Below, piece after piece: positions 16,540 through 25,233 of a stretch of DNA of 64,000 nucleotides. Position numbers and translations under genes: made by a program. Position 1 is the first letter of the stretch, and each line of letters opens with the position of its first letter. Under the pieces are notes generated by a model, which was not told the origin of the DNA, searched no databases, and saw only the letters and a program-made list of their open reading frames with translations. This DNA comes from Candidatus Limnocylindrales bacterium (GTDB lineage Bacteria > Desulfobacterota > Binatia > UBA1149 > CAITLU01): assembly GCA_035626395.1 (NCBI GenBank), contig DASPNR010000030.1, forward strand, positions 186,001 to 250,000, given 5' to 3'.

Positions 16540-18312
16540 ATGACGCGCGTGCGCCTGCTGTGGCAGATCGCGCTGCCGCTGGTGGTTCTCGTGATCGTGT
16601 CGCTGGGGGCGCTGACATGGGGCGCCTCGGGCATGGTCCACGACTTCCATCTGGACCGGACGCGCGAGGATCTGTTCGCGCGCGCCGCGCTGGTCGAGCA
16701 TGCACTGGCCGAGGCCTTGCCGGCGGCGCGCCGTCACGAAATCGATCCGGTGGCCAAGCGCCTGGGCTCGCTGGCCGGGATGCGCGTGACCGTCATCGCG
16801 CCCGATGGCACCGTTCTCGGTGAGTCCGACCGCGACCCGGTCTTGCTCGACAACCACGCCGGGCGTCCCGAAGTGGCCGAGGCGCTGCAACACGGCCAGG
16901 GCACCGCCATTCGTTTCAGTGACACCGTGGAAGTGCCGATGATGTACGCCGCTCGCGCGGTCCGCCCCGCCGGCGCCGTGCTCGGCGTCGTGCGAATCGG
17001 GCTTCCGCTTGCGAGCCTCGAAGGCGCCGTCTCCACGCTGCAGATGCGCGCCGCCATCGCCGCGCTGGTCCTGGCCACGGCGGCCACGGCTTTGGGTCTG
17101 TGGATCGCCCGCCGCATCACGCGCCCGCTCGAGGACCTCGAGGTCATGGCCGAATCCTGCATGGCCGGCGAGGTGCCGGCGCGGGCGCCGGCCGCTGGAT
17201 CCAGCGAGATCGCTCGCGTGGCCGAAGCCGTCCACCGTCTGGCGCACGAGCTCGATGCGCGCATCCGCAGCCTCGTCGCCGAGCGCAACGAGCAGCAGGC
17301 GGTGCTCGGCAGTATGGTCGAGGCCGTCCTGGCGGTGGACACGCGCGAGCGCGTCATGGCGCTCAATGCCGCCGGGGCCGATGTCTTCGGCGTCGATCCG
17401 GAGAGCGCAGTCGGACGCAGCATCCAGGAGGTCGCGCGCAACAGCGACCTGCACCGTTTCGTGGCCGAGGCGCTGGCAGCCGACGGTCCCATCGAACGCG
17501 AGCTCGCGGTGCATGCCGAGGCGCCGCGCTATCTGCAGGCGCACGGCGCGCCGGTGCGCGACCGCGACGGCGTCCGCATCGGAGCGGTCGTCGTGCTCAA
17601 CGACATCACGCGCATGCGGCTGCTGGAGACGGTGCGGCGCGACTTCGTCGCCAACGTCTCGCACGAGCTGAAGACGCCCGTGACCTCGATCAAGGGCTTC
17701 CTGGAGACGCTGCTGGGCGGCGCGATCGACGATGTCGACAACCGCCGGCGCTTCCTCGAGATCGCCTCCCGACAGGCCGACCGTCTCGGCGCGATCATCG
17801 ACGATCTGCTGCTGCTGTCGCGGGTGGAGCAGGAGTCGGACCAGCAGACGCTGGAGAGGCCGGTGACGTCGCTGGCGACGGTCGTGTCCGAAGCGGTCGA
17901 CGTCTGCGCACTGGACGCCGAGCGCAAGAAGATCGAGCTGCGCGTGCAGTGCGGCGACGGCGTGCAGGCGCGCGTCAACGGAGCGCTCGTCGAGCAGGCG
18001 GTGGTCAACCTCATCGGAAACGCCATCAAGTACTCCGAGGAAGGCTCCACCGTCGATGTCGAGGCCCGGCGCGACGGGGCCGACGCCGTCATCGAGGTGC
18101 GCGACCGCGGCGTCGGCATCGAGGCCGAGCACCTGCCGCGCCTGTTCGAGCGCTTTTATCGCGTCGACAAGGCCAGAAGCCGCGCGCTCGGCGGCACCGG
18201 CCTCGGCCTGGCCATCGTCAAGCACATCGTGCAGGCGCAGGGGGGCACCGTGACGGTCGCGAGCAGGCCGGGCAGCGGCAGCACGTTCGCGCTGCGTTTT
18301 GCGGCCGCGTGA
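16540..18312 (+). CDS. phoR: Phosphate regulon sensor histidine kinase PhoR
   Basis: A 590-residue membrane kinase. The first transmembrane helix is at residues 5-28 (WQIALPLVVLVIVSLGALTWG), a periplasmic domain of about 140 residues follows, then a second helix near 170-190 (AAIAALVLATAATALGLWIA), HAMP (RRITRPLEDLEVMAE), a PAS domain (MVEAVLAVDTRERVMALNAAGADVFG), HisKA (FVANVSHELKTPVTSIKGF, His375) and HATPase (NLIGNAIKYSEEG, DRGVGIEAEHLPRLFERFYRVD, GTGLGLAIVKHI). This is the PnpS/PhoR layout with a sizeable extracytoplasmic domain, unlike the minimal E. coli PhoR. It starts 2 bp after phoB. Confidence 0.92.
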   Translation: MTRVRLLWQIALPLVVLVIVSLGALTWGASGMVHDFHLDRTREDLFARAALVEHALAEALPAARRHEIDPVAKRLGSLAGMRVTVIAPDGTVLGESDRDPVLLDNHAGRPEVAEALQHGQGTAIRFSDTVEVPMMYAARAVRPAGAVLGVVRIGLPLASLEGAVSTLQMRAAIAALVLATAATALGLWIARRITRPLEDLEVMAESCMAGEVPARAPAAGSSEIARVAEAVHRLAHELDARIRSLVAERNEQQAVLGSMVEAVLAVDTRERVMALNAAGADVFGVDPESAVGRSIQEVARNSDLHRFVAEALAADGPIERELAVHAEAPRYLQAHGAPVRDRDGVRIGAVVVLNDITRMRLLETVRRDFVANVSHELKTPVTSIKGFLETLLGGAIDDVDNRRRFLEIASRQADRLGAIIDDLLLLSRVEQESDQQTLERPVTSLATVVSEAVDVCALDAERKKIELRVQCGDGVQARVNGALVEQAVVNLIGNAIKYSEEGSTVDVEARRDGADAVIEVRDRGVGIEAEHLPRLFERFYRVDKARSRALGGTGLGLAIVKHIVQAQGGTVTVASRPGSGSTFALRFAAA

Positions 18313-18336
18313 AGAGGTCGTGAGCTCCATCGGCGC

Positions 18337-18391
18337 GTGACGCAGGCCTGACGCAATACTCACGTGCGGCTCACGAGCCGCTAACAAAGAC
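18337..18391 (+). promoter_or_regulatory. Five-unit Pho box array upstream of the phosphate porin
   Basis: Five consecutive 11-bp units begin at 18337, 18348, 18359, 18370 and 18381: GTGACGCAGGC, CTGACGCAATA, CTCACGTGCGG, CTCACGAGCCG and CTAACAAAGAC. All share (C/G)TNAC at the same phase, and the first four continue with G. PhoB binds tandem half-sites with 11-bp spacing, so this may be a strong high-order operator. A further CTAAC occurs off phase at 18395. The porin starts at 18450. Confidence 0.65.
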
Positions 18392-18449
18392 TTTCTAACA
18401 CTCCTTTCGTGCGAGCGGCCGTGAGCCGCCGCGCGAAAAGGAGCATCCA

Positions 18450-19766
18450 ATGGTCAATCGATGGGGACTCGCCGTGGGCGCAGCGATCGCGTTCGCTCTT
18501 GCCGCACCGGCTTCCCACGCTCAGGACAACACGTTCAAGGTCTTCTGGAAGGACGGCGTGCGCGCGGAATCGGGGGACGGCGCGTTCAAGCTCAAGCTCG
18601 GCGGACGCATCATGTACGACGCCGCGTTCTTCGATGCCGATACCGGACTGGAAGAGGGGCTCGGGACGCGCGCCGCGCCACCGTCGGCGACGGCGCCGCT
18701 CGGCGGGCCGGCGCTCAAATTCAAGGATGGCACCGAGCTGCGCCGCGCGCGCATCGAGCTCGACGCCATCATCTACGAGCGCTTCCTGTTCAAGGCCCAG
18801 TACGACTTCGTCGACACGCGCGCGAACATCAAGGACATGTGGCTCGGCGTGGATGCGCTTCCCTACGTGGGCACGCTGCGCATCGGTCAGGTCAAGGAGC
18901 CGTTCAGCCTCGATGAGCTGACCAGCAGCAAGTACGACGAGTTCATCGAGCAGGGGCTGCCGACGGCCTTCACTCCGGGTCGCAACCCGGGAATCACCAT
19001 CCAGAACGCGGTGCTGGACGAGCGCGTGCAGTACGCCGCGGGCATCTACCGCAACGCCGACGACGCCGGCAACAGCGGCGGCGACGGAACCTGGGCGATC
19101 ACTTCGCGCATCACCGGCCTGCCCTGGTACGGCGCGGAGAACAAGCTCCTGCACATCGGCGCCAACTTCACCTATCGCGACGTGGCCGGCCGCTTGCGTT
19201 TCAACAGCCGGCCCGAGTCGCACCTTGCGCCCAACGTCGTCGATACCGGCAACATGGAAGCGAACTGGATGATCGCCGCCGGCCCCGAGCTGGCCTTCGT
19301 CTACGGCCCCTTCTCGCTCCAGGGAGAGTTCATCTACACCCACGTCGATGGCGAGACAGGGACGGCCAACCCGGTCGGCGAGCAGGGCTTCTACGGCTAC
19401 TACGCCTACGCCAGCTACTGGCTGACCGGCGAGAGCCGCAACTACAAGACCGCGGTGGCCGAATTCGACCGCGTCAAGCCCGCGCGCAACCTGCTGCAGA
19501 GCGGCGGCTGGGGCGCCTGGCAGGCGCTCGCGCGGTTTTCGTCGATCGACCTCGACGACAGCAACGGCATCAAGACCGTCAACGGCGGCAAGGCGTGGGA
19601 TTTCACCGCCGGGCTGAACTGGCACTGGAACCCGAACATGCGGCTGATGTTCAACTACGTCTACACGGACGTGGAGGGGCTTCCGGCCGATCCCGCCATA
19701 CCCGGCGGCCCCGAGCGCACGGGCAACGCTCACATCGTGCAGGCGCGCGCACAGGTCGACTTCTAA
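18450..19766 (+). CDS. Phosphate-selective porin (OprP/OprO family)
   Basis: A 438-residue outer-membrane barrel. The signal peptide is residues 1-24 (AIAFALAAPASHAQ). The mature chain opens with FKVFWKDGVRAESGDGAFKLKLGGRIMYDAAFF, the usual start of phosphate-selective porins, followed by LRRARIELDAIIYERFLFKAQYDF and IRIGQ-like segment LRIGQVKEPFSLDELTSS. It ends with aromatic-rich strands and a terminal Phe (ARAQVDF), the C-terminal signature of outer-membrane proteins. Placement between phoBR and pst and the Pho boxes upstream support phosphate uptake. An AAAAGGAG ribosome-binding site is present. Confidence 0.9.
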   Translation: MVNRWGLAVGAAIAFALAAPASHAQDNTFKVFWKDGVRAESGDGAFKLKLGGRIMYDAAFFDADTGLEEGLGTRAAPPSATAPLGGPALKFKDGTELRRARIELDAIIYERFLFKAQYDFVDTRANIKDMWLGVDALPYVGTLRIGQVKEPFSLDELTSSKYDEFIEQGLPTAFTPGRNPGITIQNAVLDERVQYAAGIYRNADDAGNSGGDGTWAITSRITGLPWYGAENKLLHIGANFTYRDVAGRLRFNSRPESHLAPNVVDTGNMEANWMIAAGPELAFVYGPFSLQGEFIYTHVDGETGTANPVGEQGFYGYYAYASYWLTGESRNYKTAVAEFDRVKPARNLLQSGGWGAWQALARFSSIDLDDSNGIKTVNGGKAWDFTAGLNWHWNPNMRLMFNYVYTDVEGLPADPAIPGGPERTGNAHIVQARAQVDF

Positions 19767-19784
19767 TCAAACCCTAACATTGGC
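19763..19784 (+). promoter_or_regulatory. Predicted Pho box upstream of pstS
   Basis: CTAATCAAACC and CTAACATTGGC are in tandem at 11-bp spacing, overlapping the porin stop codon and ending 61 bases before the pstS start. This allows separate induction of pstSCAB-phoU from the porin transcript. Confidence 0.55.
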
Positions 19785-19845
19785 GTGCCAGGGTCGGCCC
19801 GTTTTCGGCGCGACTCTGGCAACGCCGCACCCGGAGATCGAAAAC

Positions 19846-20823
19846 ATGAAATTCCCAAGGATGATCGTCACGGCGGCAGCGCTGTGGGTTGCGAGCCTCT
19901 CGAGCGCGCAGGCGCAGCAGGTGAGCGTCGACCCTGCCATTCCCGAGTACACGCCGGTGCAGGGCGTCTCCGGCACGCTCAAGAGCGTCGGCTCCGACAC
20001 CATGAACAACGAGATGACGCTGTGGGCGGAAGGCTTCAAGAAGTTCTATCCCAACGTCCAGATCGAGATCGAAGGAAAAGGCTCGTCGACGGCGCCGCCG
20101 GCGCTGATCGCCGGTACTGCCCAGTTCGGCCCCATGAGCCGCGAGATGAAGGAGGCCGAGATCGCCGACTTCAAGAGCGCCTTCGGCTACCCTCCCACGC
20201 AGGTCGCCACCAGCATCGACATGCTGGCGGTCTACGTGCACAAGGACAATCCCATCAAGAAGCTGTCGCTCAAGGATACCGACGGCATCTTCTCCAAGAC
20301 GCGCAGCACCGGCGCCGACAACATCACGACGTGGGGACAGCTCGGTCTGACCGGCGAGTGGGCGGGCAAGACGATCAGCCTGTACGGGCGCAACTCGGCC
20401 TCGGGCACCTACGGCTTCTTCAAGGAGCACGCGATCGCCAAGGGCGACTTCAAGGACTCGGTCAAGGAGCAGCCGGGCAGCTCGGCCGTGGTGCAGGCAG
20501 TGGCCAGCGACAGATACGGCATCGGCTACAGCGGCATCGGCTACAGGACGGCCGACGTGCGCGCCGTGCCGCTATCGAAGACGCCTCCGGCCAGGGCGGT
20601 CGAGCCGACGCCCGAGAACGTCTACTCGGGCGACTACCCGCTGGCGCGCGTCCTGTACCTGTACATCAACCTCAAGCCCGGCACCGAGCTCGATCCGCTG
20701 CGGCGCGAGTTCCTGCGCTTCATCCTCAGCCGGCAGGGCCAGCAGGTCGCGGTGCAGGACGGCTACTTCCCGCTGACGGCCGCGCTGGTGGCCGAGCAGA
20801 AGAAGGCACTGGGCCTCGAGTAG
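19846..20823 (+). CDS. pstS: Phosphate ABC transporter substrate-binding protein PstS
   Basis: A 325-residue periplasmic protein. Start 19846 (MKFPRMIVTAAALWVASLSSAQA) provides a signal peptide; the frame opens earlier at 19780 without one. Phosphate-binding features are LKSVGSDTMNNEMTLWAEGFKKFYP, IEGKGSSTAPPALIAGTAQFGPMSREM and the GRNSASGTYGFFKEH loop. This is the Pseudomonas/Vibrio-type PstS (about 320 residues) that goes with enlarged PstC and PstA subunits, as found here. It binds periplasmic inorganic phosphate and delivers it to PstCA. Confidence 0.93.
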   Translation: MKFPRMIVTAAALWVASLSSAQAQQVSVDPAIPEYTPVQGVSGTLKSVGSDTMNNEMTLWAEGFKKFYPNVQIEIEGKGSSTAPPALIAGTAQFGPMSREMKEAEIADFKSAFGYPPTQVATSIDMLAVYVHKDNPIKKLSLKDTDGIFSKTRSTGADNITTWGQLGLTGEWAGKTISLYGRNSASGTYGFFKEHAIAKGDFKDSVKEQPGSSAVVQAVASDRYGIGYSGIGYRTADVRAVPLSKTPPARAVEPTPENVYSGDYPLARVLYLYINLKPGTELDPLRREFLRFILSRQGQQVAVQDGYFPLTAALVAEQKKALGLE

Positions 20824-20832
20824 ACGGGGGGA

Positions 20833-20881
20833 CGAGGCTGGTGCGGCGCTGCAAGTCCCCGCGCGTGTCGCGCCAGCCTCG
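20833..20881 (+). terminator. Intercistronic hairpin between pstS and pstC
   Basis: CGAGGCTGG at 20833-20841 pairs perfectly with CCAGCCTCG at 20873-20881, and the stem can be extended inward to about 17 pairs with G-U pairs. There is no U-tract. Such hairpins after a binding-protein gene often stabilise its mRNA or reduce read-through so that PstS exceeds the membrane subunits. Confidence 0.5.
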
Positions 20882-20893
20882 GTCGTCGCTCCG

Positions 20894-23452
20894 ATGACGC
20901 AGCCGAAGCGACGCTACCGCCGCGCACTCTCGACGCGCCCGTCGGTGCGCCTGGCCGACGCCGCCGCGCGCACTCTCATCCGCATCGGCGGCATCGGTAC
21001 CATCGTCGCCGTCTCCACGGTCTGCCTGTTCCTGGTCTGGGTGGCGGCGCCGCTGTTCGGTCGCGACCGCCTCGAGCAGCCGGCACCGGTCGCGCACCTC
21101 GGCGCCGGCGAGTCCGTGGTGGCGCTGGCGGCCGACGACACCGGCTCGGTGCTGTGGACATACACATCGCAGAACCGCTTCGTCGTCATGGCAGCCGCTA
21201 CCGGCGTCGTGCTCGAAGAGCTGCGCCCGCTCGTGCAGGCGCCGGCCGCCTACTCCTTCGCGATCGGCAGCGGCGAGGCGATCTTCGGCTTCGCCGACGG
21301 CAGCACGCGGCTGCTGCGCGTGGAGTTCCACACCGAGTATCGCGAGCCGTCGGCGCTGCCCGAGGCGGCGCGCTCGCGGGCCACGGGCGAGCGTTTCGTT
21401 CTGGAAGGCAAGGTCGCCGAACGCGTCGGCATCGACCAGTTCGCGCTGCGCGGCGTTCGCGTCTCCGTGGACGAGCCGATCGCGGTTTCCCAGCTGGGCT
21501 TGCACGCGGTGGATCTTACCCGCACGCCGTCAGGCCCGGCGTTCGCATCGCTCGATGTCGGTGGCGTGCTGCGCGTGACGCAGGTGTCGCGCAGCCGCAA
21601 CTTCCTTACCGGAAAGGACAAGCTCACGGCCGAATCCGGGGAGTTGGCGCTGCGGCCGGTTGCCGACCATGGGCTGCCGCAGTGGGTCTCGCTCAGTGGC
21701 CTTGCCAACCAGGCGCTGGCCGTGTGGAAGGACGGGCTGGCGGTGCGCGTGGACGTGCGCGACCTGACTGCACCGGCCATTGCCGAGGAAATCGATCTGT
21801 TGCCGGAGCGCGATCGGACGCTGACGGCGGTCTCGCTGCTCAACGGCAAGAACACGCTGCTGGCGGGCGACTCCTCCGGCAGGCTGCGCGCCTGGATGCG
21901 ATCGCCGGCACCGGCGATGAGCACTCGCGACGGGCTTCATCTGGTGCTCGCGCACGACCTGGGAAGCGCGAGCGCTGCGGTCACTTCGCTGGCGACGTCC
22001 ACGCGCACGCGCTCGGTCGCCGCCGGATATGCCGACGGCTCGCTGCGCGTCTTCCACGTCACCACCGAGCGCCTGCTGGCGCAGGCCGCCACGGATGCCG
22101 GTGCTCCGGTTTCCGCCATCGCGGTCGCTCCCGGCGATCGCGCGGTGCTCGCGTGGGACGGCCGGGTGCTGAGGGCGGCGCTGGACTCGCCGCACCCCGA
22201 GGCCTCGCTGCACGCCTACCTGCGTCCGGTCTGGTACGAGGGCTACGCGGCGCCCGAGCACATGTGGCAATCCTCGAGCGCCAGCGACGACGCCGAGCCC
22301 AAGCTCGGACTGTGGCCGCTGATCTTCGGTACGCTCAAGGCCACCGTCTACTCGATGCTCTTCGGCGTGCCGCTGGCACTGCTGGCCGCCATCTATACGA
22401 GCGAGTTCCTGCGGCCCGAGGCGCGCGCGCGCGTCAAGCCCGCCATCGAGCTGATGGCGAGCCTTCCGAGTGTCGTGCTGGGCTTTCTGGCTGCGCTCGT
22501 GATCGCGCCTGCCATGGAAGGGTCGGTTGCGCATATCCTTGCCGCGGTCGTGGCGGTGCCCTTCGCGTTGCTGCTGGCGGCGCATGTCTGGCAACTGCTG
22601 CCGCGCGTCGTGCGCGCGCGCTGGGAGAGCCATCGCCATTTCCTGGCGGCGCTCGCGCTCACAGGCGGCGCAGGCATGGCCGTGATGGCCGGCCCGGCGC
22701 TGGAGCGAGTGCTGTTCGGCGGCGACATCCGACAGTGGCTCGACGGCCAGGGCGGCAGCGCTCTGGGCGGTTGGCTGCTCCTGACCACGCCGGCCGCCGC
22801 GCTGCTGACGATGGTCGCCTCCGCGCGCCTCCCGCAGCCGGCGCCGCAGCCGGGCGCATCGCTACCCGCGCGCGCGCTGGTGCGCTTCATGGCGGGATCG
22901 CTGATCACGGTCGCCGTGGCCGTGTCGCTGTCGGCGGCGCTGTCGGCTGCGGGATTGGATCTTCGCGGCGGTGTCCTTGGCACCTACGTGCAGCGCAATG
23001 CGATGGTCGTCGGCTTCGTGATGGGCTTCGCCATCGTCCCGATCATCTACACGATCGCCGACGACGCCCTGAGCAGCATTCCCGAGAGCCTGCGCGCCGG
23101 ATCGCTCGCTCTCGGTGCAACGCCCTGGCAGACCGCGATCCGCATCGTCGTTCCCACGGCTGCCAGCGGGCTGTTTTCGGCGATCATGGTCGGTCTCGGG
23201 CGTGCGGTCGGTGAGACGATGATCGTGCTGATGGCGGCGGGCAACACGCCCGTGCTGCAGTGGAACGTCTTCAACGGCTTCCGCACCCTGTCGGCCAACA
23301 TCGCCGTGGAGCTGCCCGAGGCGGTGCGAAACAGCACGCACTACCGCACGCTGTTTTTGGCTGCGCTGGCGCTGTTCGCGATCACGTTCGCGCTCAACAC
23401 GATCGCGGAGCTGGTGCGGCAGCGCTTTCGCGAGCGGGCCTACCAGCTATGA
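20894..23452 (+). CDS. pstC: Phosphate ABC transporter permease PstC with large periplasmic propeller-like domain
   Basis: An 852-residue permease. A first membrane helix lies near residues 35-58 (IVAVSTVCLFLVWVAAPLFG). A long extracytoplasmic segment (about 60-440) has repeated GDSSGRLRAWM, GYADGSLRVFHV and FGFADGSTRLLRV-type blades, suggesting a WD40-like beta propeller. The permease domain (about 470-850) carries GVPLALLAAIYTSEFL, the EAA-loop region SIPESLRAGSLALGATPWQTAIRIVVPTAASG and GRAVGETMIVLMAAG. Pseudomonas PstC also has a large insertion, but this one is longer than the roughly 680 residues I recall there. The stop overlaps pstA by ATGA. Confidence 0.9.
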   Translation: MTQPKRRYRRALSTRPSVRLADAAARTLIRIGGIGTIVAVSTVCLFLVWVAAPLFGRDRLEQPAPVAHLGAGESVVALAADDTGSVLWTYTSQNRFVVMAAATGVVLEELRPLVQAPAAYSFAIGSGEAIFGFADGSTRLLRVEFHTEYREPSALPEAARSRATGERFVLEGKVAERVGIDQFALRGVRVSVDEPIAVSQLGLHAVDLTRTPSGPAFASLDVGGVLRVTQVSRSRNFLTGKDKLTAESGELALRPVADHGLPQWVSLSGLANQALAVWKDGLAVRVDVRDLTAPAIAEEIDLLPERDRTLTAVSLLNGKNTLLAGDSSGRLRAWMRSPAPAMSTRDGLHLVLAHDLGSASAAVTSLATSTRTRSVAAGYADGSLRVFHVTTERLLAQAATDAGAPVSAIAVAPGDRAVLAWDGRVLRAALDSPHPEASLHAYLRPVWYEGYAAPEHMWQSSSASDDAEPKLGLWPLIFGTLKATVYSMLFGVPLALLAAIYTSEFLRPEARARVKPAIELMASLPSVVLGFLAALVIAPAMEGSVAHILAAVVAVPFALLLAAHVWQLLPRVVRARWESHRHFLAALALTGGAGMAVMAGPALERVLFGGDIRQWLDGQGGSALGGWLLLTTPAAALLTMVASARLPQPAPQPGASLPARALVRFMAGSLITVAVAVSLSAALSAAGLDLRGGVLGTYVQRNAMVVGFVMGFAIVPIIYTIADDALSSIPESLRAGSLALGATPWQTAIRIVVPTAASGLFSAIMVGLGRAVGETMIVLMAAGNTPVLQWNVFNGFRTLSANIAVELPEAVRNSTHYRTLFLAALALFAITFALNTIAELVRQRFRERAYQL

Positions 23453-25224
23453 GCCTGAGCGCCTCACATTCTGCGAGCGAGACGGCGCGGCCGCGAGCCG
23501 TCACGGCCGCAGCGGCCAGGCGGCGCGCGCGGGCAGGCACGCTGACCCTGAGGGCGTTCGGCGAGCCGATGCTGTGGCTGACCGCCGGCGCGCTGGCGGC
23601 TGCGCTTCTGATGATCGGCGGGCTGATCGCGCTCGTGCTCGTGCAGGGCGTCTCCACGTTCTGGCCGTCCAAAGTCATGCAGATCGAGACGAGCGACGGC
23701 CGCCGCCTCATGGGCGAGGTCACGCGCGTGCAGTCGTACCGGCCTTCGGCGGCCGTCCTCGAGGCGCTGCCGGAGCGGTCGCGCGATCGCCCGCGAGCGG
23801 CTCTGGCTCGTGCGGAGGGCAGCGCGCAGCGGCGCCTGCTGCGCATCGGCAACTACGAGCTGACCGGAGAGCACTTCGCGTGGGTCAGCGATTTCGAGAT
23901 CGGCTCCGAGAGCATGCCGCGCTGGGTGGTGGTCATCGAGCGGCGGACGTGGGGCCGCTTCTACGGCGAGCCCGTCGCCTTCACCGTCGACGATGCGATC
24001 GTCGCGGACACGCCGCAGGAGGCGTGGCATCGCTACGAGGCGGCCATAGGCGAGGTGCAGGAGCGCTGGCGCGAGCGCCGGCGGCTCGAGACGCACGAGA
24101 TCGGAGAGGTGAACGGCCGGCTCGAGCAGGGCCGCCTGCGCATTCGTGCAGCCGAGCTGGAACACGGCCGTCATTCCGCCGAGCGCGCCAGGGCCGAAGC
24201 GGAGTTTGCCGATGCGCAGGCGCAGGCGACGGCGGACTTCGAGCGGATCCGTGCCGCCGTGCGCGCGCTCGATGCGGAGAACGCGCGCTATCGGCTCGTG
24301 ATGCGCACGGCCGCGGGACAGGAGGCGAATATCGCGCTGGCCGACATCGTGCGCGCCTATCCGGCCAACGTCCTTGGGCCGGCAGGCTCGCTGCAGCTTT
24401 ACCTTTCGCGCTGGTGGGAGTTCCTGGCCGACGAGCCGCGCGAGGCCAACAGCGAGGGCGGGGTGTTCCCGGCGATCTTCGGAACCGTGGCGATGACGCT
24501 GATCATGTCGCTGCTGGTGACGCCGTTCGGCGTGCTGTCGGCGCTCTACCTGCGCGAGTATGCGCGCGGGGGAATCGTCATCAGCACGGTGCGGATCGCC
24601 ATCAACAACCTTGCAGGCGTTCCGAGCATCGTCTTCGGCGTCTTCGGCCTGGGCTTCTTCTGCTACATCGTCGGTGCGGGCGTCGACCAGCTGCTGTTCG
24701 CCGAGAAGCTGCCGACCCCGACCTTCGGCACCGGCGGCATCCTGTGGGCATCGCTGACGCTGGCGCTGCTGACGCTGCCCGTGGTGATCGTCGCGACCGA
24801 GGAGGCGTTGGCGGCCGTGCCCAACTCGATGCGCGAAGGGTCCTACGCCTGCGGTGCGAGCAAGTGGCAGACGATCCAGCGCATCGTGCTGCCGCGCGCA
24901 CTGCCCGGGATCATGACCGGAATGATCCTGGCCATCGCCCGCGGCGCCGGCGAGGTGGCGCCGCTGATGCTGGTCGGCGCGGTCAAGCTGGCACCCGAGC
25001 TGCCCATCGATGCCACGGCGCCCTTCCTGCATCTGGAGCGCAGCTTCATGCACCTGGGCTTCCACATCTACGACCTGGGTTTCCAGAGCCAGAACAGCGA
25101 GGCCGCCAAGCCGATGGTGTTCACGACGACGCTGCTGCTGATCGCGCTCGTGACGCTGCTCAACCTGACCGCCATCTGGCTGCGAGGCCGGCTGCGGCGG
25201 CGTTTCGTGTCGAGCCAGTTCTGA
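23449..25224 (+). CDS. pstA: Phosphate ABC transporter permease PstA, enlarged
   Basis: A 591-residue permease. Start 23449 overlaps the pstC stop (ATGA). After a first helix (about residues 42-66) comes a periplasmic region of roughly 260 residues, including a charged coiled coil (EVQERWRERRRLETHEIGEVNGRLEQG, with ALDAENARYRLVM further on). The permease domain begins near 345 (FPAIFGTVAMTLIMSLLVTPFGVLSALYLREYA) and has the EAA-loop VPNSMREGSYACGASKWQTIQRIVLPRALPG and ARGAGEVAPLMLVGAVK. The N-terminal insertion matches the large Pseudomonas/Vibrio-type PstA. It forms the channel with PstC. Confidence 0.9.
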   Translation: MSLSASHSASETARPRAVTAAAARRRARAGTLTLRAFGEPMLWLTAGALAAALLMIGGLIALVLVQGVSTFWPSKVMQIETSDGRRLMGEVTRVQSYRPSAAVLEALPERSRDRPRAALARAEGSAQRRLLRIGNYELTGEHFAWVSDFEIGSESMPRWVVVIERRTWGRFYGEPVAFTVDDAIVADTPQEAWHRYEAAIGEVQERWRERRRLETHEIGEVNGRLEQGRLRIRAAELEHGRHSAERARAEAEFADAQAQATADFERIRAAVRALDAENARYRLVMRTAAGQEANIALADIVRAYPANVLGPAGSLQLYLSRWWEFLADEPREANSEGGVFPAIFGTVAMTLIMSLLVTPFGVLSALYLREYARGGIVISTVRIAINNLAGVPSIVFGVFGLGFFCYIVGAGVDQLLFAEKLPTPTFGTGGILWASLTLALLTLPVVIVATEEALAAVPNSMREGSYACGASKWQTIQRIVLPRALPGIMTGMILAIARGAGEVAPLMLVGAVKLAPELPIDATAPFLHLERSFMHLGFHIYDLGFQSQNSEAAKPMVFTTTLLLIALVTLLNLTAIWLRGRLRRRFVSSQF

Positions 25225-25233
25225 GGAGGATGA

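Noticed and set aside
16519-18450. 643-codon minus-strand frame opposite phoR
   Set aside because: Composition (His, Arg, Asp-rich) is that of an antisense shadow of a real GC-rich gene; no domain is visible.
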